From positions 103,637-167,636 of the forward strand of contig SZWC01003629.1 of assembly GCA_023375785.1 (NCBI GenBank): a stretch of DNA of 64,000 nucleotides, in the 5' to 3' direction. Positions 46,490-57,719 of this stretch are shown one piece after another. The DNA comes from Penium margaritaceum (Eukaryota; Streptophyta; Zygnematophyceae; Desmidiales; Peniaceae). The notes under the pieces are model-generated. The model was not told where the DNA came from and ran no database searches. It saw only the letters and a program-made list of their open reading frames with translations. The translations under genes were made by a program, and so were the position numbers. Numbering within the stretch: the first letter of the stretch is position 1; every line of letters begins with the position of its first letter.

Positions 46490-48140
46490 CTTGCACCTCT
46501 GTCCATTTATCATTCATTGGGCTCCATTAATGCCTTGTGGCTCACCCTTCCTCTGCCGCACTCCGCATACCAAAACTACGAATGCTTGCATAGTGCAAGT
46601 CTCTCTCCAGTGGCTTGGTCATGCACTCACAAATCATGATCTTGGTTCCGTAGTGCTACAAGTCCACCACGTTTGTCATGACCAGGTCTTGTGAGTAGTG
46701 GTCATGTATTTTCATGTGCTTCATTTTCCGGGAGATGATTTCATCTTCAGCCATCAAGATGGTGCTCATGTTGTCCACGTGTACGACCGTGGCGTCCTTC
46801 TGTGGGATTGTCATCTCGCCTAACAAGCTGTGCAGCTACTGAGCCTCCTTCCACAGCTCAGAGAGAGCAATATACTCTTCATTAGCTGTGGACACAGAAA
46901 CACAATTGTGCTTCGTGCTGGCCCATGATACGGCATCACCGTTCAAAATGCACACTTATCCAAAGGTGGATTTGCGACCGTCAAGATTTCCTCCCAATTT
47001 GTCGTCGGTATAGCACTTCACGCAGAGCGGGTCCGTACCTTCTTGGCCTCCAAGGACGAGGCCCATGTGACATGTCTTCTTAAGGTAGCACAAGATGTGC
47101 TTGATTGCCTGCCAATATTGTGGCCCTGGATTGGCCACGAACCTGCTCACTTGTCCGACAACATATTAGATATCCGGACGAGTCCCTACCATGGCGTACA
47201 TGACGCTACCCACGGCGGACTGGTAGTGGATGTCTTGCATCTCCCTTTGTTTTTGTTCATTGGTTGGTAATATGGAGGCCTCCAGCTTCGTATCAGTCGT
47301 TAGTGGGGTAGCAACAGGTTTGCAGTCTTCCATGTGGTAGCGCTTTGATATCTCACCGATGAATCTGGTTTGGTTGAGTTTGATTGTGCCTCTTGCTTGG
47401 TTGCGATGGATGGTGATCCCAAACAAGCATTCGAGAGGAACCATGTCCTTCATCTTTAACCTTTTGCTGAGGTTAGACTTCAGCTCACGCAGCAACTTGA
47501 TCGAAGACGAGCACATGATCAGATCTTCCACATACAGTGCAACCAGCATGAGCCCTCTCCCATTATGGTGCACGTACATACTCGGGTCATCCTGGTAATG
47601 TGCGAAGGAGAGACCGATCATGAAAGAATCCATCTCTTTGTACCACATCCATGGGGCCTGTTTCAGCATGTAGAGCTCTTTCACCAACTTGCACACCTTG
47701 CCCTTGGGAGCTCTGACTCCTTTGGGCACCTCCTTGAGCACTTCCTTGTCGATCTTCCCATAAAGGAAAGCTTTCGTGTTGTCCATCTGGTGTATCCCCA
47801 GGTTTCTTTGTGACTGCAGAGGCAAGGAGAGAACGGATGGAGACAAAGGTCACGATGGGTAGAAACATCTTGCCGTACTCGAAGCCCTGGCTTTGAGAAA
47901 ACCCCTTAGTCACTACCCTCACCTTGAATTTTTTGATTATGTCGTCTTGCTTCTTCTTCACTCAAAGGACCCACTTGGATCCCACCACGAAGGCCTTGTC
48001 TGGTCTATCCACGGGGACCCACGCGCCGTTCTCATCAATGGAGTTGAGTTCGGTGTCTACGGCCTCCTTCCACTTGGCCAAATCTGGACCATTCATTGCC
48101 TCGGCCACTATGGATAGCTCTACCTGAGCCAAGCACGGCT
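46490..48140 (-). other. Copia-A2 RNase H and reverse transcriptase region
   Basis: The RT blocks ALYVEDLIMCSSS, KAFLYGKIDKEVLKEV and KELYMLKQAPWMWYKEMDS (about 47166-47846) and RNase H blocks (KCYTDDKLGGNLDGRKSTFG, about 46960-47020) align with Copia-A1. The upstream linker near 48000-48130 matches the segment before RT in Copia-A1. Fossil. Confidence 0.9.
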
Positions 48141-48479
48141 AGCTAAGGCTGGTCCAATCGTCCTCATGTCACAAATGTGCTTTTTTATGTTGCAAACTGT
48201 GCCAGGGTGCTGGTGTGGATTCTTGTTTTGTTGTTGGTACTACCACATGTGGTGGTAAGTTGTCGCCGGCGTCGGAAGAGTCATCGGACTCCATGTCAGA
48301 CTCAGAAACCACGGACGTCTCGGTATCCGCTTCCATTTCTGATGCCACGTCATCTTGTGCGCCTACTCTCCCATTTCGACCACATGCTGGTAAAGCGAGC
48401 CAGTTCTTGGGCGCTTGGTCTCTAGACTCAAGCAACACTATCCACTCTCCCACCTTGGGAGCAATGATCGGGTCAAGAG

Positions 48480-49960
48480 CTCTCCCTTTCTAAGGGTGCG
48501 TTCATCAAACTCAGCGTCGCGGCTCCTCACGAGCTTGCCTGCTTCTTAGTCCCAAAGCCAATGGGCATTGTGTGACGTGTCGTACCCAACCATGTCGTAC
48601 TTCTTGGATTACGCGTCAAGCTTGTCGCGACCTTCTCCTGACTGGATCTTCACCCATACAGTTGACCTCAACACCTTCAAATGACAGGCGTTGGGTTTCT
48701 TTCCCCACCATGCATCATGTGGGGTATTCAACTGCTTTTCCTCCTCCTTTCCACGTTTTTGTAAGGCGGTTGCTGGTGTGAGGTTCAAGAGGTAGCAAGC
48801 TGTTGTTGCTGAATTAGCCCAAAAGTGAGGTGGGAGCTTGGCGTAAAAGAGCATGCTTCGTACCATGCTGAGTAGGGTTTCGTTCATCCTCTCGGCCATG
48901 CCGTTGCTTTGGGGGCTGTAAGGGTGGTTTGCTTGTGGCAGATGCTATGATTCTTGAGTCAAGGCTTGCATGCCTCGTACTCACCCTCATTGTCACTTCG
49001 GAGTGTCTTCACCTTCTTGGAAAATTTCCACTCTGCCATGGCGATGAACTTGAGAAGCTTCTCCTTGACCTCGACCTTGGTTTTGAGAAAGTAGATCTAC
49101 AACTTGTGGTTTTGGTCGTTGATGAAGGTCAAGAAGTCGTTGCTTCCTCCATTAGACATCATGGAGAAGGGCCCGCAGACATCATTGTGGATCACGTTGA
49201 AGACATTTTACGCTCGTTGACCTCCTCTTCCAAACAGCTTCTTCTTTGCCATTGCTTGGAGGCATGGTTCACACAAGGTACACCCTTCTCCATACTTCAT
49301 GGTGCACCCTTCCATTCCGTGGACCACCTCTTGGTCCTGCAACTTCTGCAGCGTGGTGTTGGCCACGTGATCAACTCGCTGGTGCCACAACTCAGTGTCA
49401 GTGTCCTTGGTTGATATGGTGGCTGCAACGGTCGTTGGCTGCCCATCCTTTGGCTTCGGTGGCACTATCTTCATGGCACCTGCTAGTCCCTCATCCAACG
49501 CCTTGGTGACTTTGGTTCAAAGAACGTAGAGGCCATCGAATCTTGGACCTTCAAGCATCGGGTCGTCTTTGGTGTACAAAATCTGGATGTCCTTATCTTT
49601 AACGGCCACGGCTTCCTTGTTGGTGAACACCACGGTCATGTTGTTGTCGGTGATTTGTGAGACCGACAGCAGGTTTGCCTCAAAGGAGAGAATGTACACC
49701 ACGTTTTCAGATTGACCTCCTTCTCAGCACCCTTCACGTTGAACGTGATCACCTTGTTCCCGTAGCTTATGGCTTGGACGATTCTGCCATTTGTACATTT
49801 GATGCACATGTCAGATTCGACCATGGAGACAAATACACCTTTCTCTTTTGAGGAGTGGTGGTTGGTGTCCAAGTCAAGGGCAAAGGCCCCGGGCCTAAAA
49901 AGTGTTGCCCCCTTCACGGACAACCCTTCAGCCATCATGTTGGTGTGCTCCCTCTTCTTC
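48480..49960 (-). other. Copia-A2 protease, pre-integrase and integrase region
   Basis: ALDLDTNHHS marks the protease region near 49870. LWHQRVDHVANTTLQKLQ ... CEPCLQAMAKKK is the pre-integrase zinc motif (about 49245-49410). AERMNETLLSMVRSMLF and HFWANSATTACYLLNL mark integrase (about 48790-48895). Fossil. Confidence 0.9.
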
Positions 49961-50690
49961 TCCCCTTCCTTGTTCCCGCCTTCTTTCTTGGGACTACGGC
50001 AGTCCCTAGCCCAACACCCAGCCTTGCCACATTTGTGACAATTGCCGGGATTCTTGGAACTCTTCTCACCACCATTGCCTTTCCCTCCACCGCAATCGCT
50101 TCCGCTGCTGCCTTGACCGGAGCAAGAGCTTGCACCTTGTCCACTAAAGCGGGAGGAAAACATTCCAGCCTTCATTTCATGTGGATACTCGTTGTGGACG
50201 TGTTTGGCGACTACCTCATACTTCATATCTGCTTCCTTCCAACCGCCAAACACGGTGATCAAGGACCCCTAGCTTTCCAAGCACGCATGTTGGAGTCAAC
50301 TTTTCATTCCATTTGCTAGAACTCTTGCAGGATGCCGTCGAATGACTACAAAAATACGAGTATCGATTCTCCTTTGCTCACCGTCATCGACATCAACCTT
50401 TGAAGAATGAAGAGTCGGCTTGCTAGGAAGTTTGATTCATGCACCCACGGGCTTTGCTCAGGCCTCAATGGCTGACATGCATCCTATGATGTGGGAGTGG
50501 TGAGTCTCGTTGATGGACTTCATAAGTATAGCGAGAACCATGTTGTTCTTTGTTGTCCATGCTGCAAGGTCAGCAGCATACGTAGCCATTATCACATTGG
50601 TTGGTGGTATCCCCGCCCCTTTTAGGATGTCAAGGTAGCCACAAACGTTCATGACAATCTCAAACTGTAATTTCCACAAGAGAAAACCTA
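49960..50690 (-). other. Copia-A2 Gag region with zinc knuckle
   Basis: Gag start (VMNVCGYLDILKGAGIPP near 50670) and zinc knuckle CHKCGKAGCWARDC near 50005-50045 are collinear with Copia-A1. Fossil. Confidence 0.85.
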
Positions 50691-51170
50691 TTCTCGTGAA
50701 TTTTCATGTACCCGCCTCGATGCGGGCTTGAGACGGATCCGCCATTTCGGCGGTTGCTCATCTTCTCAACTTTGCTACTACTGTGCTTTGTTGAGGCGGA
50801 TGAGGTTCATGAGGCTAATGGCTGGAGGTTCATGGCTGCGACCATTGTCAAATGTGTGGTTGGTTCTGTTGCGTACCCAACCCGCCGATGATTGCCTCAG
50901 GCAATGGTATCGTCGTGAGAAAACAGACGCGGGGTCTCACCACCTTCTAGAAGGGTAGAGCTTTATTATGTAGAGGCTCGAGGGTCTAGTCCAACATGGA
51001 TAGCGCTATTCCTTGTCCACTATTCGGCCACGTGCTTACACCTCAACTGAAGAAGCCGATGGAGTCGATGGAGAAAATTGGAGCCATCCTATCTTTGTGT
51101 CCTTGTTGTACCCGTGCGTCCTGAAAGACCACGTGCAAGTCAGTTTTGGAAGCATGCCTTAGAACCAAAA

Positions 51171-51189
51171 GTGTGGACCCATATCCCTT
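51171..51189 (-). other. Primer-binding site of Copia-A2
   Basis: The plus strand GTGGACCCATATCCC equals the initiator tRNA-Met anticodon-arm sequence at 13 of 15 positions. It is in the same place as the perfect site of Copia-A1. Confidence 0.72.
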
Positions 51190-51836
51190 TGTCAATGCGC
51201 TGGATGGCAACGGTCTAGAAAATGGGTCCCGACATAGGAGGACACCAACCCCTCTTGGTACTGCAACCAAGATAACATATCACCCTTGAATGAGGGATCC
51301 ACATTTCAGGTTTTTTCGGTTTGCAACCTCACAAAGTCCGCATGAAGGTCTTTTGTGTCTACCCTTGGTTGGACACTATGTGAGGAGTCTCAAAGGCAAG
51401 AACTGTAAATGGATGCATGCAAGGTACAGTCTTTCATATTTGCAGAGCGTTGCTAATGCTTCTTCTCGTAGTGGCTCCCTAGGAGCCAACCTCAACCTAC
51501 AGTTCTACTTGGCACGTCTTGAGACCGCCAAACATCATTCTCAAGGAAGGCTCTGATAAGCTTCCTAGAAGCTTCCTGTCCCATTTTGGGCCACAAAGAA
51601 AACAGCGGTCGTCGCAAGGTTTGAACCCCCGACCCATGAGCTCCGGTGCCTATTCTAACTAGGTCACAAAGGTGTGCTTCCTATGATGATCTCCGGGGGA
51701 CATACCCATCACGGGCAGTGCATTCATGGCCTATCTCAGTACAGACCAAGGGGAAGTACTCCATAGACCAGCGCATGCCTTGTCTGTCCGTGCAGCCAGC
51801 CAACTAGCAAGTGGACACCATGCATATTGTTCAACA
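51190..51836 (-). repeat. 5' LTR of Copia-A2 with tRNA-like module
   Basis: It pairs with 45839-46481. The minus-strand B box is GGTTCAAACC (51618-51627, consensus) and the A box TGACCTAGTTAG (51655-51666). It ends ...TTCAACA and is followed by GGAAG. Confidence 0.92.
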
Positions 51837-51841
51837 GGAAG
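51837..51841. repeat. Right target-site duplication of Copia-A2 (GGAAG)
   Basis: Identical to 45834-45838. Confidence 0.93.
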
Positions 51842-52480
51842 TTTGTCTGCCGAATCCGTTTTGTGTGGTTTGCATAATGTTCCGATAATTTGTTCGAGCG
51901 TCTTTTTGGCATCTGGCCATTAGTTTGAGGGTTGAATGCCATTGAAAGCTGGATCCAACAGCAGTAGCAAGTCATCAGTTTGTGCCAAAAACAGGTGAAA
52001 ATTTGACGTGTCTGTCGCTTACTATGGTTCTTGGTACGTCGTGTAGCCATTTGGTATTGTTTGGAAACAGTCATGCTGTTCATCGAGCGGTGATGGAGCT
52101 CGTTGTTGCGATAAATTGAGAAAATTTGTAAAAATATGTTAGTAGCCACGAGGATTGCGTCCTATCCCTCGGGTGTCCACTAATCCAGTGATAAAGCCCA
52201 TGGAGATGCCAGTCCACGGTTTTGACGGAATGGGGAGTGGTCAAAGAAGTCCGGGTGGCCGTGTACGACGGTGTTTTCGTCAATAACACGTGTCATAGGA
52301 TTTGTAGAAGTTGGCCACATTGTTTTGCATCTTGTACTACCAGTAGTGCTTTGCCATCTTCTTCAGCATCTTTTCTTCTCCAACATGTCCACCTATACTG
52401 GTGTCGTGGCACTCCTTGAGCAGCATGCGGCGGAGTTCTTTGTTCTGGGGAACGACTACCTAGCGAGTGAATAGTCTCCG
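51842..52480 (-). other. Chromovirus-1 integrase core and zinc-binding part
   Basis: The block around LSMAFNPQTNGQ near 51930-51960 corresponds to the gypsy integrase motif LSTAYHPQTDGQ. The upstream piece (52290-52480) matches the HHCC-type N-terminal region with an RMLLKECHDT-like block near 52410-52440. Fossil. Confidence 0.78.
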
Positions 52481-52619
52481 CCAATAGGGTGTGTTGTACA
52501 AGAACCTTGCTTTGTCATAGCCACCATGTTGGTTGTACCTAGATGTGAACAATTTCTCAAGATATAGATATCGTTGTAGTTGAAATGCCGCTGCCTCATC
52601 CATCAAGTCTGGTCAGCGG

Positions 52620-53080
52620 CTGAGTGCATCTGCTAGGTTGGTTTTGCCTAGCCAGTACTGAATATTGTAGTCAAACCCAGATTTGAGAAACTCTATCTAT
52701 AGGGCTTGACATTGATTGAGGTTTGGCTGTTTCTTCAAATACTTCAGTTCATGATGGTCAGTATGTATGACGCATCGGTGGCATTTAAGATAGCACAGCC
52801 ATTTGTTGAATGCGCGTACGACCACTCGCATCGCCTTTTGTGTACAGTTTAGTTGAGTTCCGGTCCATGCAACTTTCGTGACATTATGTGACTGGTTGCT
52901 CTCCGCTGCTCTAATCTTGTAGGAGAACCATGCCGATGGCTTGATTGGAGGCATCCGTAGCCAGGACGTAGTCGACTGCTGGATTGACAATCGTAGTCAC
53001 CGAGGTCACAGCGTTCAACAAAGTGGTGAATACTTGTTGTTTGCTGTCTTCCTACCGCCACTTGTTTTCTTTTAAAGTGA
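52620..53080 (-). other. Chromovirus-1 RNase H region
   Basis: YLKCHRCVIHTDHHELKYLKKQPNL is the gypsy RNase H C-terminal pattern (FxVxTDHxxLKYL). It lies between RT and integrase, the order for Ty3/gypsy. Fossil. Confidence 0.82.
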
Positions 53081-53219
53081 GATCAGAGGGAGGCTCTGAC
53101 ACTCAGGTGTAATCTCGTACAAAGCACGAACAGTAGTTGCAAAAAGTTAGAAAAACATAAAAGTTTCAGAAGTTGATCAGTGTCAGCCAATCAGCCACTA
53201 CTGACACTTACTTTTGGAT

Positions 53220-53830
53220 CCATGGTGATCCATTTGCCGTTGATCACGTGATCCAAAAACTCGATCACATAGCGATCGAAGTCGCGCTTCAAGAGTTTTC
53301 CACAAGATTACTCTCTTTATGAAAATTTCAAATCTTTTTAGAGATGTCGATCATAATCCTCTAAGGTGTGGCTATACACCAGAATTTTGTCAAGATGTAC
53401 CAAAACAAAATCATCAAGGTATGGAAAAAAAATAAATCCCATTGCCTCCATGAATGTTGCTGGGGTATTTGTGAGTCCAAACGGCATGATTGTGAACTCA
53501 AAATGCCCATAGCGTATTTGGAATGCTGTCTTCTTAATGTTGGTATCTGCTATGTGGATTTTGTGATTACCGCTGCGTAGGTTGATTTTGGTGAAAGTTC
53601 GAGAGGAGAGGGTAGCGGTTCTTGATGGTAGCATCATTCAACGCCCGGTAGTCCATGGACATCCACATATTGCTAGTTTTCCTTTCCACAAACAGTACTG
53701 TTACAGCGTATTGTGACATGGATGGGCAGATGAACCTTAAACCAATAGTCTCATCGAGTCGCTTTCTTAGCTCGGTCAGCTCATGATCGCTCATCCAACA
53801 GGCTCCTCAAACTTTGGGCTGGCTACCCAG
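53220..53830 (-). other. Chromovirus-1 reverse transcriptase region
   Basis: MDYRALNDATIKNRYPL, FTKINLRSGNHKIHIAD, KTAFQIRYGHFEFTIMPFGL and TNTPATFMEAM are diagnostic Ty3/gypsy RT blocks. The fingers, palm and YLDD-region order is intact. Fossil. Confidence 0.92.
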
Positions 53831-54870
53831 TTTTATTTGATGCAATGGGATTTTGTTGAGAAAGACGCCCACAAACTCTCAGATGAGAGGTACAAACTCC
53901 TTGGGAACCATCGCGAAATTCGTGGAGACCGGTGAGGCCAATGAGGCTGATGGATCTGATGAGGCCAATGTTTCAGCTGCCGCCATTTTTGCTTCTTCCA
54001 TTGGATCTAGATGTACAAGGCATGCATGATCCCCTCATCGTATGCAATGCTTGGTCACGTTGAGCAGTATCGATTTCATAGGTTGTAGCTTCTTGGTCGC
54101 TACGACTTCCTCTACTGCTTCCGCTTTTATTGCTTCCGCTGTCATGTTTCGTCCCATGCACAAAAGTTTTTGTTTGGCGCCGTTGATTTCCACGTAGACA
54201 TTGCCACTGCTCCAGTAGACCTGCGGATTGTGCTGGTATAAGAAATGGCATCAGAAAATGATTTTGTGATCACTCATTGGACATGACCTCCAAGCCGTTA
54301 CATCCCACGAGTCTTCCTATTGCAGTGGTGGTGGTTCTCTGAGTTTCTGTATATGTAGGCTCCCATTGGCATGTTTTTTTCAAGCACCCGTGGTTTGGTG
54401 TGCTAATCCAATTTTTGAACCATTTCATTTCTTACAAAGGTGTGAAAGGCCCCTCTGTCCAATAGTGCCGGTACCGTTCTACTAGTCTTGCAACCTCAAG
54501 GTTGCCCTTTTAGGAACATTGCTAGTTGGTCATCCCCTTACCCCTCGTCAAACTTAGCCATCTTAAAAACCCTTTCCGACTTTGTGAGCCGCTCAGATGG
54601 GCAATTTTTTGGCGGAGAATAATCCTCTTGGACAAGAGTCGCTCCTTTTGCTCTTGCCCCTTGCGGTCTTCCAACTAATTTTCCTATGACCTCTCCCCCT
54701 TTTTTGTTTCATGCTTGCTTCAGCAGTTTTGAGCAATATGCCCAAAATTTCCACAGATTTAGCATGTGCAAATTTCTTTTGTGTCAACTGCGTCCAATTC
54801 ATGGGAGTTGAGGAGTCCCCAAACTGGCTTCTTTTGTTTCCATGATAATTGTGGTTGGGAGGTCGCTAAC
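53830..54870 (-). other. Chromovirus-1 protease and linker region
   Basis: This lies between Gag and RT. A CxxCGxxGH-like zinc knuckle (NLWKFWAYCSKLL area near 54720-54780) and a possible aspartic protease segment near 54420-54490 (ALLDRGAFHTF-like) are suggested but weak. Fossil. Confidence 0.5.
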
Positions 54871-54984
54871 CGTAGGATTATTGGATCCGAGCATTGTAAC
54901 CACCGCTGTCAATTCTTCTGCTGCTACAATCATTTCCGATAAGTCGTTGTGGATACCGAAAATGCCTATCACTCACCAGATGTC

Positions 54985-55900
54985 TCATTTGAGGCCATTG
55001 TTGTAGTGAAAACAGAGTTTTTCTGGGACAATGTCTATACCCATGATGTTCTCATGAAATCTCCGCGTGTACTCTACCACGTTGGACTGGTGACAGAGAC
55101 GCTGGAGCTTAGACCAAGCATAAGACTTCTCGTTCAACCATCCAAAACATGCAATTATTGCATGCAAGAACTTGTTCCTTTCAGTTTGTGGCATCAGTGC
55201 GTCTTGCTATTGAGGGTTGATCTGCTCTATGGGTAGAACACTTGTAGTCAGCGATGTGAGACAAGCGCCGTTGACCATCGATGAGGTCCCGCCGGTCTCC
55301 AATTTCCATTGGATGGCCTTCAGGTCAGACCACCAACTTAATGCCTTTCCACGCCAAAGCGCGACCGCGAGGTCAATTTTCTTCCGATCGTCATTGACCC
55401 CAAAAGCCGTGAATGACACCTCCAAGCTCATCAGCCACATCCAAACTGCTTTTCCTTTGGGATTTGCGAGATCAAACGGTTCGGGAGGGGCCGGAAAAAT
55501 CTTGGGTTCATCCGAGAGATGGATGTTCCTCTTGACGAGCACCTCTTCTCATGCACTTGCGTTGCGAAGAGCCTCCATTACAAAGTTGAGTTGTTGAGAT
55601 GGTTGTTGATCCCCTCGAGCACAGAGATACGGCTTGCAAGTTCCTCGTTGATCCACGGCTGTCGTTTGGTGCCACCTGTCTTTCCCGCTCATGAGGTTAG
55701 GCTGTTGGTGGGGACGGCTGGTTTACTGCCATCGGATCTGTGACCAGATCAGTCGTCGGAGCCGTCCGGGCTGATCCAGCTGCCGTATAGCCTGCCATGC
55801 CAGCGTTTGCTGCTGCTTCAGGATTCTTGTGCATAGGCATGTTTTTCTCCTCCATCACCAAAGTCTTCGCCGAAGACCCGTTGCTAGTCGTCGGATGCAC
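54985..55900 (-). other. Chromovirus-1 Gag region
   Basis: FPAPPEPFDLANPKGKAVW, RKKIDLAVALWRGKALSWW and later VVEYTRRFHENIMGIDIVPE match the retrotransposon Gag pattern (LxGxAxxWW...EYxxxFxxL). Fossil. Confidence 0.8.
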
Positions 55901-56025
55901 TTGCTTGCTTCACGTCGTAGTTGGGAGGTCTAAGAAGTCTTGACATGCAAGATGCATGAACGGCTTGTGCGAGGTACTCCTTTGGATGAGTGAATTAGTC
56001 AGATCCCTCTCCAGCACCACTATAA

Positions 56026-56035
56026 TCTGATACCA
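56026..56035 (-). other. Primer-binding site of Chromovirus-1
   Basis: TGGTATCAGA on the minus strand, two bases inside the 5' LTR, is the exact complement of the 3' end of initiator tRNA-Met (TCTGATACCA). Confidence 0.9.
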
Positions 56036-56037
56036 AG

Positions 56038-56596
56038 TGTTATGCCGAACGCAGCGTAGATGGTGAAAAGGTATGAGTTGCAAGGCAAAACACGGTTAAG
56101 AAATTCAGGACACTTAAGAAACTCATAAATAACAGTAAGTGTACTTCGATGAAAAGTGTCAAAACAACCAAACACATATATGCAAGTGTCAAGTTGTAAA
56201 GGAGACATAGTCGGGGTTATCGAGTTGATTGTCGTGTGACGCATGTGGAGTCACGTCCTGAGTGGTCAGATCAAGAAGCTCTGCCAAGGAGTTAGGGGGC
56301 TTCAAAGATCAACGATGAAGATGCGGGATGAATCTTTACAAACTTTGATATTCCTTGATGCATTGAGAAGTTGACCAAACAATCAGGACACTTCTATCAA
56401 AGATTCTTGAAAGTGGTCAAAGATGTCAGAACATGCAAGAAGGAACACTGGAGGGTGCGGGAATTTAAGGAAAATTCCCTTGACCTTTGGAGCAAAAATC
56501 AGGATCTCCACGCGAGGTGGGCTCTTTTTATAGTGACAGAAATGTCCACTCTGATTAGGGACAGATCAGGGACTCGTGTACCTCTGGTACGTAACA
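56038..56596 (-). repeat. 5' LTR of Chromovirus-1
   Basis: 559 bp, with plus-strand ends TGTTATGCC...GTAACA. It aligns with 38397-38437 plus 44604-45119. Confidence 0.92.
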
Positions 56597-57248
56597 TCAG
56601 GCTAGGTTCGACTTGTCTCTTGGTTTTGGCAGACTGCATTTTTGGCCTTTCATGTTGGCCTGCTTATCGATAGGTTCTGTTTAGTCTGCTAGATCCAACT
56701 TTGTCCTATCCAGACATCAATACTCTGTATCCAGACACCCTTTCACGACCTTTCATAAGCCTCAGTACCAATGGCCGATCTGACTCGAATTAGCCAATAC
56801 CAAAACAATCAAGGCCAAAAAGGCCCTTTTTCCATGAGGTATAAATGATGCTGCCTCCAACCATCAGCTCTCAGTCCGACAATGGTTGGACCGGGAGGTG
56901 GTGATGGTTGAAGTTGTTGGGGGAAGCTGGTTGAGGGACGTGCGCAGAGCATGGGCGTTGTGCAGCCATGCTCTGCACGCTGAAAACGGATGGGGATAAA
57001 ATTGTCTTTGCTCCCGTCGCGATGTATATGCTTGCATCATGCAGATACTTGCGCATGTGTCATGGTGATGTCTCAGAGACATGCATAGAAGTTTGGGAAG
57101 ATACAAACTCGAAGGTCAAAAAAGGGGAAGAGGACTCAGCATATGAGAAAATCGATGTTCCAACAATCTAAAGCAACCAACCAGGCACGAGTTGAAAATC
57201 TCCAACCAAACCATGCAACCAGCCTCACCCCACATGTGAACGTCCATA
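56597..57248. other. Spacer between Chromovirus-1 and the Harbinger-like element
   Basis: No gene is supported. It contains a perfect 11-bp inverted repeat, GCAGAGCATGG / CCATGCTCTGC (56944-56954 and 56966-56976). Confidence 0.55.
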
Positions 57249-57299
57249 GGGTCTTTTCACACAGCCCTTTGCTGAAGTAGGGCATGTGTAAGCGGGAAT

Positions 57300-57328
57300 C
57301 AGGGGTTGAGCAGGAATCTCAACCCCTG
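57300..57328. repeat. Perfect hairpin near the 5' end of the Harbinger-like element
   Basis: CAGGGGTTGAG / CTCAACCCCTG, 11-bp arms with a 7-nt loop. It may be a subterminal transposase-binding or regulatory structure (inference). Confidence 0.75.
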
Positions 57329-57719
57329 CTTTGCGGTCCAAGTTTATTTCCCATAAACTACAGCCAAACCGTCAGGCACACCATCTGCCGCCGCCAAGAT
57401 TCCTCCGTATGCAGTGTGAACCAGCTGTTTGCAATGTAGCTCGTTTTTGTTCTTTTCCCAGAATCGCAGGTCACTCCACCAGGAGTGCTCTGACGTTAGT
57501 CAGTGCATGAACCAACCGAGTGATGGGGGAAAAAAGGAAAGAAATACCATAGGTATCGCTTCCGTGGCTCAGCCAGCCAGACTTCTCCCACTCTCATTTG
57601 TGCAGAAACCCTAGCTGCTTCTTTTCAACAACAGAAAACCTATTTCTTGCTCAGCCCAGCAGTGCTCCAGACGACAAGGTTCTAATTCTGCTGAGAACTT
57701 GTCTGAACACAATGGACGA

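Larger units (their letters stand above)
45839..51836 (-). mobile_element. Copia-A2, Ty1/copia element inserted in Chromovirus-1 integrase
   Basis: The element is 5,998 bp, with LTRs of 643 and 647 bp and an exact GGAAG duplication. It belongs to the same family as Copia-A1 (same LTR ends, tRNA-like module, PBS position and proteins). The LTRs are about 85-88% identical by eye, so it is clearly older than Copia-A1. All main parts are recognisable on the minus strand, and it is broken many times. Confidence 0.94.
38397..56596 (-). mobile_element. Chromovirus-1 (Ty3/gypsy with chromodomain), host of two nested copias
   Basis: The ends are TGTTATGCC...AACA on the plus strand. The 5' LTR (56038-56596) and PBS are at the right. 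The 3' LTR is split into 38397-38437 and 44604-45119 by Copia-B. Flanking TAAGG (38392-38396) and TCAGG (56597-56601) are a 4/5 match, fitting an aged target duplication. Without its two passengers the element is about 6 kb. Gag, RT, RNase H, integrase and a chromodomain are recognisable on the minus strand. The LTRs differ by roughly a quarter by eye, so it is the oldest element of the nest. It is heavily broken. Confidence 0.9.

Noticed and set aside
56944-56976. Transcription terminator-like hairpin
   Set aside because: A perfect 11-bp inverted repeat without a following T tract, in a eukaryotic context. It is kept only as an inverted repeat in the spacer entry.
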